The notes: generated by a model from the letters alone, not told the origin. 64,000 nucleotides of DNA from an uncultured Lactococcus sp. (GCF_934191625.1 NZ_CAKPUG010000002.1:62001-126000), one strand, 5' to 3'; shown: positions 1 to 9,388, counted from the stretch's first letter. A program made the numbers and translations.

Positions 1-981
1 TATCTTTATCAAATTCCTGCTGGAGACGAAAATTATGTAGCTGCTTTGATTCAAATTGCGGATTTGTACCAGTTTGAAGGAGACTTTGAGACGGCCATTA
101 GCAAGCTTGAAGAAGCCCGTGAACTTTCCGACTCACCTCTGATTACGTTTGCGCTTGCGGAAAGTTATTACGAGCAAGGCGCATATCAAGAAGCAATCCA
201 AAACTACGCCAAGCTTTCTGTACGAGAGATTTTACAGCAAACTAAAATCTCTACTTATCAGCGTATCGGTGAATCTTACGCACATCTCGGGAATTTTGAG
301 AATGCGATTTCCTTTTTAGAAAAATCTTTGGAGTTTGATAAAACTGCCGAGACGATTTACAAGATTGCACTACTTTATAGCGAGTTGGACAATCAAGCCC
401 GTGCGATCAGCTATTTCAAACAGCTCGAAGAATATAATACAGATTTACTTAATTACGAATTAGCCTTTGCTCAAACACTGGAAGCAGACCATCAGTTTGA
501 TGAAGCTGCCCGTGTAGCACAAGAAGGTTTATTGAAAAATCCGAATTCGGCTTTACTGTTGCATTTTCTCTCGAAGCTGGCTTATAGTCAAAAGGATCAA
601 GCAGCTGCAGAACGTTACTTGATGGATGCGCTCAATGTTGCTGAGCTCCATGATGAAACGGTATTCCTCCTGGCAAACCTTTATTTCAACGAGTCAGACT
701 TTGAAGCCGTGATTCGTTTGGAAGATTTGTTAGAAGAAGAACATCTCTTAGCGCAGTGGTTATTTGCCCAAGCCCATAAAGAGCTGGAAAATGATACACA
801 AGCAGAGGCGCTCTATACAGAGCTCTTGTCGACTGCCTTGACTGATAATCCAGATTTCTTGAAGGATTATGTTGATTTCCTTTTACAAATCGGACAAAAT
901 GAGAAGGCGCAAACCTATATTAAACAATATCTGGAGCTCGTACCAGAAGATGAAGAAATGAGAGGACTGTTGTTCGAGTAA
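1..981 (+). CDS. Tetratricopeptide repeat protein, 5' end missing
   Basis: The reading frame is open from the first base of the window, so the start lies upstream and only the C-terminal 326 residues or so are present. The protein is a run of helix-turn-helix TPR units (alternating A/Y/L-rich helices, for example the repeats around FETAISKLEEA and YQEAIQNYAKL), with no signal peptide or membrane segment in the visible part. TPR arrays mediate protein-protein contacts; the partner cannot be told from sequence. The gene ends 198 bp before the acetolactate synthase gene, which has its own promoter, so the two are probably separate units. Confidence 0.85.
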   Translation, partial: YLYQIPAGDENYVAALIQIADLYQFEGDFETAISKLEEARELSDSPLITFALAESYYEQGAYQEAIQNYAKLSVREILQQTKISTYQRIGESYAHLGNFENAISFLEKSLEFDKTAETIYKIALLYSELDNQARAISYFKQLEEYNTDLLNYELAFAQTLEADHQFDEAARVAQEGLLKNPNSALLLHFLSKLAYSQKDQAAAERYLMDALNVAELHDETVFLLANLYFNESDFEAVIRLEDLLEEEHLLAQWLFAQAHKELENDTQAEALYTELLSTALTDNPDFLKDYVDFLLQIGQNEKAQTYIKQYLELVPEDEEMRGLLFE

Positions 982-1043
982 TCGAGCAATGGTTTTTTTA
1001 TTGAAGTAAGATTACAAAGTCTGTAATATTTTATCGGAGGCAA

Positions 1044-1057
1044 TGTAAGCGTTTCAT
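1044..1057 (+). promoter_or_regulatory. cre-like CcpA site upstream of als
   Basis: TGTAAGCGTTTCAT matches the cre consensus TGWAARCGYTWNCW at all but one position. It lies about 55 bp upstream of the -35 of the als promoter rather than on it. That is the geometry of CcpA-activated overflow genes such as Bacillus ackA, so activation is more likely than repression (inference). Confidence 0.6.
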
Positions 1058-1109
1058 ACGATGAAATCTTGTGAAAGCAGACTACATATACATTCTTCAA
1101 GCGCGATTT

Positions 1110-1138
1110 TTGTAAATTAAAATATTTTCTGCTAAAAT
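1110..1138 (+). promoter_or_regulatory. Candidate als promoter
   Basis: TTGTAA (1110-1115) and TAAAAT (1133-1138) are spaced by 17 bp and would give a leader of roughly 35 nt before the als start. Confidence 0.5.
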
Positions 1139-1179
1139 TGATTGTGAAGATTGTGAATCTTAATTGAAATGGAGAAGAA

Positions 1180-2847
1180 ATGACTGATAAAAAATTCGGC
1201 TCAGACTTAGTTGTAGATAGTTTAATTAACCATAATGTAAAATATGTTTTTGGTATCCCTGGTGCCAAAATTGACCGCGTATTCGACCGCTTGGAGCATG
1301 ATCCAAAAGCGCCTGAATTAATCATTACTCACCATGAGCAAGGTGCTGCCTTTATGGCCCAAGCTGTGGGACGTATCACCGGTGAACCTGGTGTTGTTTT
1401 GGTTACTTCTGGACCTGGTGTATCAAACTTGGCAACGCCACTTTTGACAGCAACATCTGAAGGGGATGCGATCCTTGCTATTGGTGGACAGGTAAAACGT
1501 GCTGACCGTTTGAAACGTGCACACCAATCTATGGATAATGCACAAATGATGGCACCTGCTTCAAAATATTCACAAGAAATCTTGGATCCATCAACAATTT
1601 CTGAAACAGTGGCCAATGCTTACCGTATCGCTAAAGGTGGACGTGCAGGTTCAAGTTTCTTATCTATCCCACAAGACGTGACGGATTCAGAAGTTTCAGT
1701 GAATGCCATTAAACCTTTGTCAGATCCTAAGATGGGAAATGCCTCAATTGATGACATCAACTATTTAGCGCAAGCGATTAAAAATGCTGTATTGCCTGTT
1801 ATCCTTGTTGGTGCTGGTGGTTCAGATGAAAAAGTGGCCAAAGCTTTGCGTAACTTGCTTTCACACGTCTCTATTCCTGTCGTTGAAACTTTCCAAGGAG
1901 CAGGTGTGATTTCGCGTGACCTTGAACATACATTCTTCGGTCGTATCGGTCTTTTCCGTAACCAACCAGGAGACATGTTGCTTAAACGTTCAGACTTAGT
2001 TATCGCTGTTGGCTATGACCCAATCGAGTATGAAGCACGCAACTGGAATGCCGAAATTGATAGCCGTATCGTTGTTATTGACAACGCCATTGCTGAGATT
2101 GATACCTATTACCAACCCGAACGTGAATTGATTGGTGATATCGCTCAAACATTGGAAAATCTTTTGCCAGCAGTCCGTGGTTACAATTTGCCAGAAGGTT
2201 CAGTTGAATACCTTAAAGGTCTGCGTGACGTCATTAACCAACACGAATTTGATGTTGAAGCAGCTGAAGAAGGACGTTTGCACCCTCTTGACTTGGTAAG
2301 TACTTTCCAAGAAGTGGTTAAAGATGATGAAACTGTGACCGTTGACGTTGGTTCACTCTATATCTGGATGGCACGTTACTTCCGTTCTTACGAACCACGT
2401 CACTTGCTCTTCTCAAATGGTATGCAAACACTCGGTGTAGCTTTGCCTTGGGGAATCACAGCTGGCTTGCTCCGCCCCGGACACAAAGTTTATTCTCACT
2501 CTGGTGATGGCGGTTTCCTCTTCACCGGTCAAGAACTTGAAGTTGCCGTTCGTCTGAACTTGCCGTTGATCCACATTATCTGGAATGATGGACACTATGA
2601 CATGGTTAAATTCCAAGAAGAGAAAAAATACGGCCGTGCAGCAGGTGTAAACTTCGGAAGTGTCGATTACGTGAAATACGCTGAAGCAATGGGTGCCAAA
2701 GGCTATCGTGTCCACAGCGCAGAAGAACTCAAAGAACTCTTAGAATCAATCCCTGACAGCACAGGACCAGTAGTTATTGACGTTCCTATCGATTACTCAG
2801 ACAATATCAAATTGGCGGATACGCTTTTGCCTGAGGAGTTTTATTGA
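1180..2847 (+). CDS. als: Catabolic acetolactate synthase
   Basis: Condenses two pyruvates to 2-acetolactate and CO2, the entry to acetoin/butanediol overflow metabolism, in the cytoplasm. At 555 residues it has the three-domain thiamine-diphosphate enzyme layout. The N-terminal PYR domain carries the catalytic glutamate E53 in HHEQGAAF and the SGPGVSNL stretch. The C-terminal PP domain carries the ThDP/Mg motif GDGGFLFTGQELE. No regulatory subunit gene follows, as expected of the catabolic AlsS/BudB type rather than the biosynthetic IlvBN type. The ATG is preceded by GGAGAAG. The gene is monocistronic between its promoter and a strong terminator; its partner decarboxylase aldB is at 53451. 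Confidence 0.95.
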   Translation: MTDKKFGSDLVVDSLINHNVKYVFGIPGAKIDRVFDRLEHDPKAPELIITHHEQGAAFMAQAVGRITGEPGVVLVTSGPGVSNLATPLLTATSEGDAILAIGGQVKRADRLKRAHQSMDNAQMMAPASKYSQEILDPSTISETVANAYRIAKGGRAGSSFLSIPQDVTDSEVSVNAIKPLSDPKMGNASIDDINYLAQAIKNAVLPVILVGAGGSDEKVAKALRNLLSHVSIPVVETFQGAGVISRDLEHTFFGRIGLFRNQPGDMLLKRSDLVIAVGYDPIEYEARNWNAEIDSRIVVIDNAIAEIDTYYQPERELIGDIAQTLENLLPAVRGYNLPEGSVEYLKGLRDVINQHEFDVEAAEEGRLHPLDLVSTFQEVVKDDETVTVDVGSLYIWMARYFRSYEPRHLLFSNGMQTLGVALPWGITAGLLRPGHKVYSHSGDGGFLFTGQELEVAVRLNLPLIHIIWNDGHYDMVKFQEEKKYGRAAGVNFGSVDYVKYAEAMGAKGYRVHSAEELKELLESIPDSTGPVVIDVPIDYSDNIKLADTLLPEEFY

Positions 2848-2863
2848 TAATAATAAAATAAGA

Positions 2864-2899
2864 AAAAAACTTGATAATGCCGACATTATCAAGTTTTTT
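2864..2899 (+). terminator. Rho-independent terminator after als
   Basis: Perfect 16-bp stem (2864-2879 with 2884-2899), CCGA loop, T-run on the 3' arm and A-run on the 5' arm, so it could work in both directions. Confidence 0.9.
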
Positions 2900-2976
2900 C
2901 TTTCTTTAGGTCCCTATTGTAATTTATAGTATATAATAAAGTTAGTTATTAAAACGAGTACTATGAGGAGAAATTC

Positions 2977-3795
2977 ATGCACTACGACATCATCAACGCT
3001 TTCACCAGCAAGGAAAGTTTAGGAAATCCTGCGGCAGTTTGTATCTTAACCCAACGACTACCAAAAGAGCAGCTCCAGCAGATTGCTTCTGAAATTTCAT
3101 TGCCTGAAACTTCCTTTATCTATAAAAATATAGAAAATGAATGGGAAATTCAGTGGTTCAGCCCTAAAAGGGAAGTTTTATTATGTGGACATGGTATGAT
3201 TGCGGCCGCATTTGTCATTAAGCAGAAGCTAGAAAAAGATATTAACTTTTTAAGTTTTAAAACTAAATCGGGACAGTTAAATGTCAAAATGCATAAGGGT
3301 CAGTTTACCTTAGACTTTCCACGGCAACAGCTTTTTCCAGTAGTGGTTACTGAAAAAATGAAAGAAGCTTTTCCAGAAACAATCATTCAAGAAGCTTATA
3401 CTTCGCAAGAAAAAGATCACCTTGTACTTGTGTTAGATTCAGAAAAAGCTGTAAAGAATGCAAATCCACAGATGGCTATCGTTAAAGCTTTAGCTCCTCA
3501 TGCAGTCACACTCACAGCAAGAGGTACGGATGTTGATTTTGTGTCGAGATATTTTGCGCCTAATGGTGGTGTCGATGAAGATCCAGTAACTGGTTCATCA
3601 CATACACGCTTGGTGCCGTTATGGGGAGAAAAGCTAAACCAAACGAAGTTTATCGCAAAGCAACTTTCGAAACGTGGAGGATTATTGAACTGTGAGTTAG
3701 AGGAAGCAAGTGTAAGAATAACAGGGCAAGCAACTCTAAGTGAAAGTAGTAAAAAATTACAAGATATACTAGAGAAGGGTGAAAGTAAAAGATAA
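2977..3795 (+). CDS. PhzF family epimerase/isomerase-like protein
   Basis: A 272-residue PhzF-fold protein (diaminopimelate-epimerase-like). Visible family marks are the N-terminal NAFTSKESLGNPAAVC segment, the LLCGHGMIAAAFV stretch and the C-terminal DEDPVTGSSHTRLVPLW signature that lines the active site. Members are soluble cytoplasmic isomerases, mostly of unknown substrate. The ATG follows TGAGGAGAAATTC, a good ribosome binding site. It stands alone between two terminators, so context gives no pathway. Confidence 0.85.
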   Translation: MHYDIINAFTSKESLGNPAAVCILTQRLPKEQLQQIASEISLPETSFIYKNIENEWEIQWFSPKREVLLCGHGMIAAAFVIKQKLEKDINFLSFKTKSGQLNVKMHKGQFTLDFPRQQLFPVVVTEKMKEAFPETIIQEAYTSQEKDHLVLVLDSEKAVKNANPQMAIVKALAPHAVTLTARGTDVDFVSRYFAPNGGVDEDPVTGSSHTRLVPLWGEKLNQTKFIAKQLSKRGGLLNCELEEASVRITGQATLSESSKKLQDILEKGESKR

Positions 3796-3833
3796 TATTT
3801 ATAACCACTCTCTAATACACAAGCAATAGATAG

Positions 3834-3864
3834 AAAAAGTACTAGCAAAAGGTTAGTACTTTTT
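3834..3864 (+). terminator. Terminator after the PhzF-like gene
   Basis: Stem AAAAAGTACTA (3834-3844) pairs with TAGTACTTTTT (3854-3864), followed by more T residues. Confidence 0.85.
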
Positions 3865-4115
3865 GTTTTTCGCAAATGAAAAAAGAGTTATAAGCTTAAT
3901 ATATATAAGATAAATCAATTAATTAAAAATTACAAAATATTAAAATTGAAAATAAAACGTAAAAAATCTAAATTTTTTGTTGACAAATAATACGTATTTG
4001 TGTAGAATGTAAACAGTTACAAAACGATGTAAGCGAATACATATATAGTAAAGCGCTTTCATGGTATCACAGTATATAATTCTGAAAAACTACAGAATTA
4101 AGTTGAAGGAGAAGA
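3865..4115 (+). promoter_or_regulatory. Control region of the glucosylglycerate-type operon
   Basis: AT-rich non-coding DNA. It holds a near-consensus promoter TTGACA (3980-3985), 17 bp, TAGAAT (4003-4008); a 10-bp palindrome AATACGTATT inside the spacer; and an inverted repeat TGTAA-ACAG-TTACA (4008-4021) starting at the -10. A full cre (4027-4042) and a second cre-like site (4048-4062) follow. The stacked operators imply substrate control plus strong glucose repression. No dedicated regulator gene lies beside the operon. Confidence 0.75.
4027..4042 (+). promoter_or_regulatory. cre site downstream of the operon promoter
   Basis: ATGTAAGCGAATACAT fits the degenerate cre consensus WTGNAANCGNWNNCWW at every position. 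It begins about 18 bp after the -10, where CcpA-HPr(Ser-P) would block transcription. A second, less perfect copy lies at 4048-4062 (reverse strand ATGAAAGCGCTTTAC). Confidence 0.75.
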
Positions 4116-5417
4116 ATGAAATTCAAAAAAAGTTTAGCTTTAGGCTCGTTATCACTTATAGCCATAATGACGCTTGCGGCATGTAGTAATAATGAACATG
4201 CTGGTAAGACACAAATAGAATTTATGACTTCATCGGTTGAGCAGGAGCGTCTAGCAGTCATCAATGAATTGGTTAATGATTTTGAGAAAGATTATCCAGA
4301 TATACATGTTAAAGTGGTACCAGTTGATGAAAATGCATATAACACTAAGGTTGTTACTTTAGCTCGAGCGAACAAAATGCCTGAAGTTGTTGAAGTTTCC
4401 CAAGACTTTGCTAAGGTAATGGATCAAGACCTTCTTATTAATAAGGAAGCAGTAGATGAAATTATTGAAGAAGTCGGAGAAGAAACATATTATGATGGCG
4501 CGAAGCGCTTGGTCCGCTCAGAAGATGGAGCACATTATATAGCGGCTCCGATTTCTGGTTGGGTCCAAGGTATTTGGTATGATAAGAAACAATTGGCTTC
4601 AAAAGGTATTACAGACTTGAGCTCCTGGGAAAAAGTAGAAGAGGCTGCTAAAAAATTTAACGATCCTAAAAATAAAAAATTTGGTATTGCATTACCTACT
4701 GCAGATTCAGTTATGTCAGAACAAGCCTTCTCTCAATTTGCCCTATCTAATGAAGCCAATGTGTTAGATGCACAAGGCAATATAACTATTGACTCACCAG
4801 AAATGAAAGAAGCTTTGAATTTTTACAGTGATTTATCTAAATATACAATGCCTGGTTCAAATGATGTCACTGAAATAAATGATGCTTTCATGAATGGAAC
4901 TGTACCAATGGCTATATACTCTACTTATATAATGCCTGGGGTTTTTGAATCAGGTAAAGCTCCAAATCTTGGCTTTGCAATTCCTCAAAATAAGAGCGAA
5001 GCGGTATATGGAACAGTTTCTGGATTGACTATAGCAGCAAATAAGTCTGACGAAAAAACTGAAGCTGCAAAAGAATTCGTAACATATCTTTCTCAACAAG
5101 AAAATATGGAGAAATGGGTACTTATGTCTCCAGGTGGAGCACAACCTGTCAATAAGAATATTGTTAATTCTCCAACTTACCAAGCGAACGAAGTAATTCA
5201 AGCTTTTGGCACACTTCCAACAGAGATAGCCAACTCTTTTGATAAGATACAAGTATTTGGCTTAGTCGGAGAAAAGAATTTTAAAAAAATGGGGAATATT
5301 ACTTCAGCAGGTATTGTTGGTCGAGCTGTACATAACGTAACAGTGGGTAATAAAACTGTAGGGCCAGCTCTTGAAGCAGCTCAAGCTGAAGCAATCAAAG
5401 CCACAGAAGATAACTGA
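4116..5417 (+). CDS. Sugar ABC transporter substrate-binding lipoprotein (YcjN-like)
   Basis: Extracellular solute receptor of a carbohydrate ABC importer. At 433 residues it has a lipoprotein signal peptide with lipobox LAAC (Cys23) followed by a family 1 solute-binding fold; WVQGIWYDKKQL and FMNGTVPMAIYSTY are typical of sugar binders. It is the first gene of a ten-gene operon, and the following enzymes make an alpha-1,2-glucoside such as glucosylglycerate or kojibiose the likely ligand (inference; Escherichia coli YcjN is the positional counterpart). The gap to the next gene is 180 bp, longer than elsewhere in the operon. Confidence 0.88.
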   Translation: MKFKKSLALGSLSLIAIMTLAACSNNEHAGKTQIEFMTSSVEQERLAVINELVNDFEKDYPDIHVKVVPVDENAYNTKVVTLARANKMPEVVEVSQDFAKVMDQDLLINKEAVDEIIEEVGEETYYDGAKRLVRSEDGAHYIAAPISGWVQGIWYDKKQLASKGITDLSSWEKVEEAAKKFNDPKNKKFGIALPTADSVMSEQAFSQFALSNEANVLDAQGNITIDSPEMKEALNFYSDLSKYTMPGSNDVTEINDAFMNGTVPMAIYSTYIMPGVFESGKAPNLGFAIPQNKSEAVYGTVSGLTIAANKSDEKTEAAKEFVTYLSQQENMEKWVLMSPGGAQPVNKNIVNSPTYQANEVIQAFGTLPTEIANSFDKIQVFGLVGEKNFKKMGNITSAGIVGRAVHNVTVGNKTVGPALEAAQAEAIKATEDN

Positions 5418-5597
5418 AATATACATGGTTAATTTAAGTAGTAATAAATAATACAGCACATAGAAGATTATGAAGCTTGAAGACAGTTAGCAAAAGAAGT
5501 AGTTTAAGATTGATAGTAATACCACAATGGCTATTGAAATTTGAGCAAAGTAATTTTTAACTAAATGAATATAATTGACGAAAAAGAGTAATCGAAA

Positions 5598-6470
5598 ATG
5601 AAAAAAATCAACAATGCAGATACCAAGCTAGCTATTGGACTCCTTGCACCGAGTATGATTTTACTTGCAATATTGGTATTCTTCCCTATGCTGCAAAATA
5701 TCATCATCTCTTTCCAAAAGATACCATTAAATGTTACCCTACCTTCCACTTGGATTGGGCTAGAAAATTACGTAGATATTTTATCTGATCCTGAATTTTA
5801 CAAATCATTAGGACTCACACTTGCGTATACTTTTTTAGTGGTATTTGGTTCTACAGCTTTAGGTCTCGGAGTAGCTATTGCACTTAATAGACCATTTAAA
5901 TCGAGAGGGCTTTCCCGTTCCTTGATTATACTGTCCTATGTTACACCTTCTATCTCTCTTATTTTTGCTTGGAAGTATATGTTTAATAATACTTACGGGA
6001 TAGTAAACCATATTTTGGTAGATATCTTAGGGATATTTGATAAAGCACCTTTATGGTTTGACAAACCCGAAAGTTCCTTTGCTTTAGTAGTATTGTTTGC
6101 GATTTGGAGATATTTTCCATATGCTTTCATCTCACTCTTGGCTATTTTACAAACCGTAGATAAGTCACTTTATGAAGCAGCAGAAATAGATGGAGCTACA
6201 TGGTGGGATAAATTTAAAGTCGTGACATTACCTGCCATTAAACCCGTACTGCTCACAGTCATAGTTCTAAGATCTATTTGGATGTTCTATATGTTTGCCG
6301 ATGTATATCTTTTGACTGATAAGGTTGACATATTAGGAGTATACTTATATAAAACAGCTTTTGCCTTTAACGATTTAGGTAAAGCCTCTGCCATCTCTAT
6401 TATTCTTTTCTTGATTATTGCGGTGGTTATCTTCTTCTCTAGAAAGCGAGTAAATTTGAATAATGGCTAA
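5598..6470 (+). CDS. Sugar ABC transporter permease (MalF/YcjO type)
   Basis: A 290-residue inner-membrane permease with six predicted hydrophobic segments. It carries the EAA loop that contacts the ATPase, seen as YEAAEIDGATWWDKFKVVTLP near residues 193-213. Short MalF-like proteins of this length pair with a MalG-like partner, here the next gene, which overlaps by 8 bp. No ATPase gene is present in the operon, so a shared MsmK-type ATPase encoded elsewhere is expected. Confidence 0.9.
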   Translation: MKKINNADTKLAIGLLAPSMILLAILVFFPMLQNIIISFQKIPLNVTLPSTWIGLENYVDILSDPEFYKSLGLTLAYTFLVVFGSTALGLGVAIALNRPFKSRGLSRSLIILSYVTPSISLIFAWKYMFNNTYGIVNHILVDILGIFDKAPLWFDKPESSFALVVLFAIWRYFPYAFISLLAILQTVDKSLYEAAEIDGATWWDKFKVVTLPAIKPVLLTVIVLRSIWMFYMFADVYLLTDKVDILGVYLYKTAFAFNDLGKASAISIILFLIIAVVIFFSRKRVNLNNG

Positions 6471-7302
6471 GAAAAAACAAATCAAAGATACACTATTTTA
6501 CATATTTTTAATTGCTTTTCTCTTCATAAACCTCTTTCCTTTTTTAATTATGCTAATGACTTCATTTAAAGGGAAAAGTGAAGCAATTGCTACTACTCCA
6601 ACTTTCTTTCCTAGGGATTTTACTTTTGAGCATTATGTGGACATTTTCAACCCTGAAATCTTTCCGTTTGTAGAATACTTTAAAAACTCTCTCATCACTT
6701 CAACCATAGCAGCTCTAATAGCAGTTGTTATTGGGATAGGAGGAGCATATGCACTGGCACGTTTGAATTTCAAGGGCCGTACTCAGATAAATGCTTCTTT
6801 CTATACGGTATACATGTTTTCAGGAATATTGATTGTCGTACCGTTATTTAAGATTATTGCTGGACTAGGCCTGTATGATACTTTAACTTCTTTAGTGATT
6901 ATTATGGTCGTTCAAACGTTACCGACTGCAATATTTATGTTGAGATCTTACTTTGAAACTATACCAGTTGACATTGAGGAAGCTGCAAGAATTGATGGCC
7001 TGTCTCGATTCCAGATTATCTGGAAGATTATGGTTCCATTATCCATGTCGGGAATTATCTCGGTGTTTGTTTATAGCTTTATGGTTGCTTGGAATGATTT
7101 CTTATTTGCTTCCATTTTCCTCTCATCTACGGATAAGTTTACTCTTCCTATTGGGCTAAATGCACTCTTTAGTACACCTGATTATGTATGGGGCCGAATG
7201 ATGGCTGCTTCACTTGTAACAGCAATCCCAGTGGTTCTGATGTATGCCTTTTCAGAACGCTTTATCAAATCAGGAGCAACTGAAGGTGGAGTGAAGGGAT
7301 AA
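6463..7302 (+). CDS. Sugar ABC transporter permease (MalG/YcjP type)
   Basis: A 279-residue membrane permease and second half of the transport channel. The N-terminal membrane segment (LFYIFLIAFLFINLFPF) and the EAA motif DIEEAARIDGLSRFQIIWKI match the MalG subfamily. Translation is coupled to the upstream permease by overlap. It probably imports the intact glucoside for intracellular phosphorolysis. Confidence 0.9.
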   Translation: MAKKKQIKDTLFYIFLIAFLFINLFPFLIMLMTSFKGKSEAIATTPTFFPRDFTFEHYVDIFNPEIFPFVEYFKNSLITSTIAALIAVVIGIGGAYALARLNFKGRTQINASFYTVYMFSGILIVVPLFKIIAGLGLYDTLTSLVIIMVVQTLPTAIFMLRSYFETIPVDIEEAARIDGLSRFQIIWKIMVPLSMSGIISVFVYSFMVAWNDFLFASIFLSSTDKFTLPIGLNALFSTPDYVWGRMMAASLVTAIPVVLMYAFSERFIKSGATEGGVKG

Positions 7303-7402
7303 ATAGGATTATATTAATTATAGGTTAATAACTATCTTTTAAAAATATTAATTAAAGATAGAAAAATAAATTAAGGGCACAGCCCGTATGGAGAATAAAA
7401 AA

Positions 7403-8455
7403 ATGAAAAAACTAGTTGCTTTAGCACCACATGTCGCTGGACTTAAAGATTACGAGGAAAGAGCTGTTAAACCGGATGAAGTACTTATTACAGTAAAATT
7501 TGCTTCACCAAAACCTGGGACAGAATCTGTAGATTTTAAAGGGATTTCACCTTTTGCAGACGATGAGTTTAACACTGAGTGGAATATGTTTATGCCCCGT
7601 GCATCAGACGCTCCACGCGGCATTGAATTTGGTGACTTGCCTTTAGGAAACCAGGTTGTAGGTGAAATAACTGAAATTGGCAGTGAGGTAACCCAATATA
7701 AGCTAGGAGACATCGTTTCTACATACGGTCCAATTCGAGAAACAGTTATCGTGAAGGCAGTAGATAATTACAAATTACGTAAAATGGATAGCTTAGATAA
7801 TTGGAAAAATGCACTGTGTTACGATCCAGCTCAATTTGCTATGGGGGGGACCCGAGTGGCAAATGTACGAGCAGGTGATTGGGTAGCTATCTTCGGCTTA
7901 GGAGCTATTGGGTTAATTGCTGTTCAAATTGCTGCTAAAGCTGGAGCTAAAGTAATTGCTCTTGATCCTATTGCGAACCGACGAGAATTAGCACTAAAAA
8001 TGGGAGCAATACACGCTATCGACCCCGTTAATGAAGATGCAGGGTGGCGTATGAAAGAGTTGACAAATAAAATGGGTGTAGATTCTGTCATCGAAACATC
8101 TGGTGCAGCACAAGCATTGCAAGCATCTCTTAAAGGAATAGCATATGGAGGAATTATTTCATATGTAGCATTTGCAAAACCCTTCCCAGAGGCAGCATTA
8201 AATTTTGGACGTGAAGCACATTTTAACAATGCACAAATAATTTTTGCTCGTGCTTCAAGCGAGCCCAACCCAGAATATCCACGTTGGGACCGGAAACGAA
8301 TTGAAGATACGTGCTGGGAGCTTTTAATGAGCGGATATCTAAACTGTGAGGATATTGTAGCTCCAATCGTTCCTATTCTCGAAAGTCCAGAGGCATATGA
8401 AACTTATATCGATAAGAACCCATCATTGTCTGTGAAATTTGGTGTACAATTTTAA
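7403..8455 (+). CDS. ycjQ: Medium-chain dehydrogenase, YcjQ counterpart (3-keto-guloside reductase type)
   Basis: A 350-residue medium-chain NAD(H)-dependent dehydrogenase with the Rossmann motif GLGAIGLIAVQIA and conserved runs GTESVDF, DAPRGIEFG, CYDPAQFAM and FGREAHFNNA. I recognise these from Escherichia coli YcjQ, reported to interconvert D-gulosides and 3-keto-D-gulosides. A start at 7403 is preferred over 7388: GGAG lies 9 nt upstream and the product then begins MKKLVALAP, like YcjQ, with the same length. It is followed 11 bp later by the YcjR-like gene. Substrate in this organism is inferred. Confidence 0.85.
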   Translation: MKKLVALAPHVAGLKDYEERAVKPDEVLITVKFASPKPGTESVDFKGISPFADDEFNTEWNMFMPRASDAPRGIEFGDLPLGNQVVGEITEIGSEVTQYKLGDIVSTYGPIRETVIVKAVDNYKLRKMDSLDNWKNALCYDPAQFAMGGTRVANVRAGDWVAIFGLGAIGLIAVQIAAKAGAKVIALDPIANRRELALKMGAIHAIDPVNEDAGWRMKELTNKMGVDSVIETSGAAQALQASLKGIAYGGIISYVAFAKPFPEAALNFGREAHFNNAQIIFARASSEPNPEYPRWDRKRIEDTCWELLMSGYLNCEDIVAPIVPILESPEAYETYIDKNPSLSVKFGVQF

Positions 8456-8466
8456 AGGAGTAATAT

Positions 8467-9264
8467 ATGAAATTTTCAACGCAAGACCAACCTTTTTTTC
8501 CAAAAGATTTTACTGAAAAATTCCAATACTTAAAAAATATGGGGTTTGATGGTTTCGAAATTGATGGGAAAGTATTAGTAGATAATTTACCTGAAATTAA
8601 AGAAGCGATAAAAGTTACAGGTTTCCAAATATCCTCCACATGTAATGGCTACACAGGTTGGATCGGAGATATCGATGAGGAGCGACGTCAAAATGGTATT
8701 CGAGAAATTACTGCTATCTTAGAAGCTTTAAGTGAAGTGGGAGGTAGTGGAATAGTAGTACCTGCAGCTTGGGGCTTGTGGTCTTATCCACACTTTGAAC
8801 CATTTCCTCGTACATCAGAAGAGGATTTCGCTGTAGTGACTGACTCATTAAAAGTATTAAACAATGTAGCAGCTCGCACAGAAACCAAAATATATTTGGA
8901 ACCATTAAACCGTTATCAAGACCACATGATTAATGTTTTAGCAGATTCTCGTAAATATATTGATGAAAATTCCTTTGAAAATGTGGAAGTTATAGCTGAT
9001 TTTTATCATATGAATATGGAAGAGTCTAACTCAATGATGGCTTTAGACGAACAAAAAGATAAATTGGGACATGTGCATTTGGCAGATAACCACCGCTATG
9101 CACCAGGTACTGGAGATATTAACTTTGAAGAATTATTTGCTGTCTTAAAAGTCAACAATTATACAGGCTGGTTAGCGTTTGAATGTCTAATGCGTGGCGA
9201 TGATTTTGAAGGAACATATAAAAAATCTATTGATTTTATTAAGAAAGCATGGGCAAATGCCTAA
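8467..9264 (+). CDS. ycjR: Sugar epimerase of the TIM-barrel AP-endonuclease-2 fold, YcjR counterpart
   Basis: A 265-residue TIM-barrel isomerase/epimerase. Metal-binding acidic and histidine residues are visible in YLEPLNRYQDHMIN, ADFYHMNMEE and HVHLADNHRYAPG, matching what I recall of Escherichia coli YcjR, a 3-keto-glucoside/3-keto-guloside 4-epimerase. The ATG follows AAAGGAG. Next to the YcjQ- and YcjS-like dehydrogenases it would perform the middle step of an oxidation-epimerisation-reduction sequence on an intact glycoside (inference). Confidence 0.85.
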   Translation: MKFSTQDQPFFPKDFTEKFQYLKNMGFDGFEIDGKVLVDNLPEIKEAIKVTGFQISSTCNGYTGWIGDIDEERRQNGIREITAILEALSEVGGSGIVVPAAWGLWSYPHFEPFPRTSEEDFAVVTDSLKVLNNVAARTETKIYLEPLNRYQDHMINVLADSRKYIDENSFENVEVIADFYHMNMEESNSMMALDEQKDKLGHVHLADNHRYAPGTGDINFEELFAVLKVNNYTGWLAFECLMRGDDFEGTYKKSIDFIKKAWANA

Positions 9265-9269
9265 ATAAT

Positions 9270-9290
9270 AAGACTGACTGAGTCAGTCTT
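9270..9290 (+). repeat. Perfect intercistronic palindrome
   Basis: Arms AAGACTGACT and AGTCAGTCTT around a single G lie 5 bp after the ycjR-like stop, with no T-run after them. In a 124-bp gap inside an otherwise compact operon it could be an RNA-processing or partial-termination element. Confidence 0.5.
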
Positions 9291-9388
9291 AGAGAATAGA
9301 TAATAAATGCATATAAATAAATACTGTAAAAATTATCTATTGTCTGAGTCTGATTGATCATATCTATAGTTAAAGGAATTATTGAATT

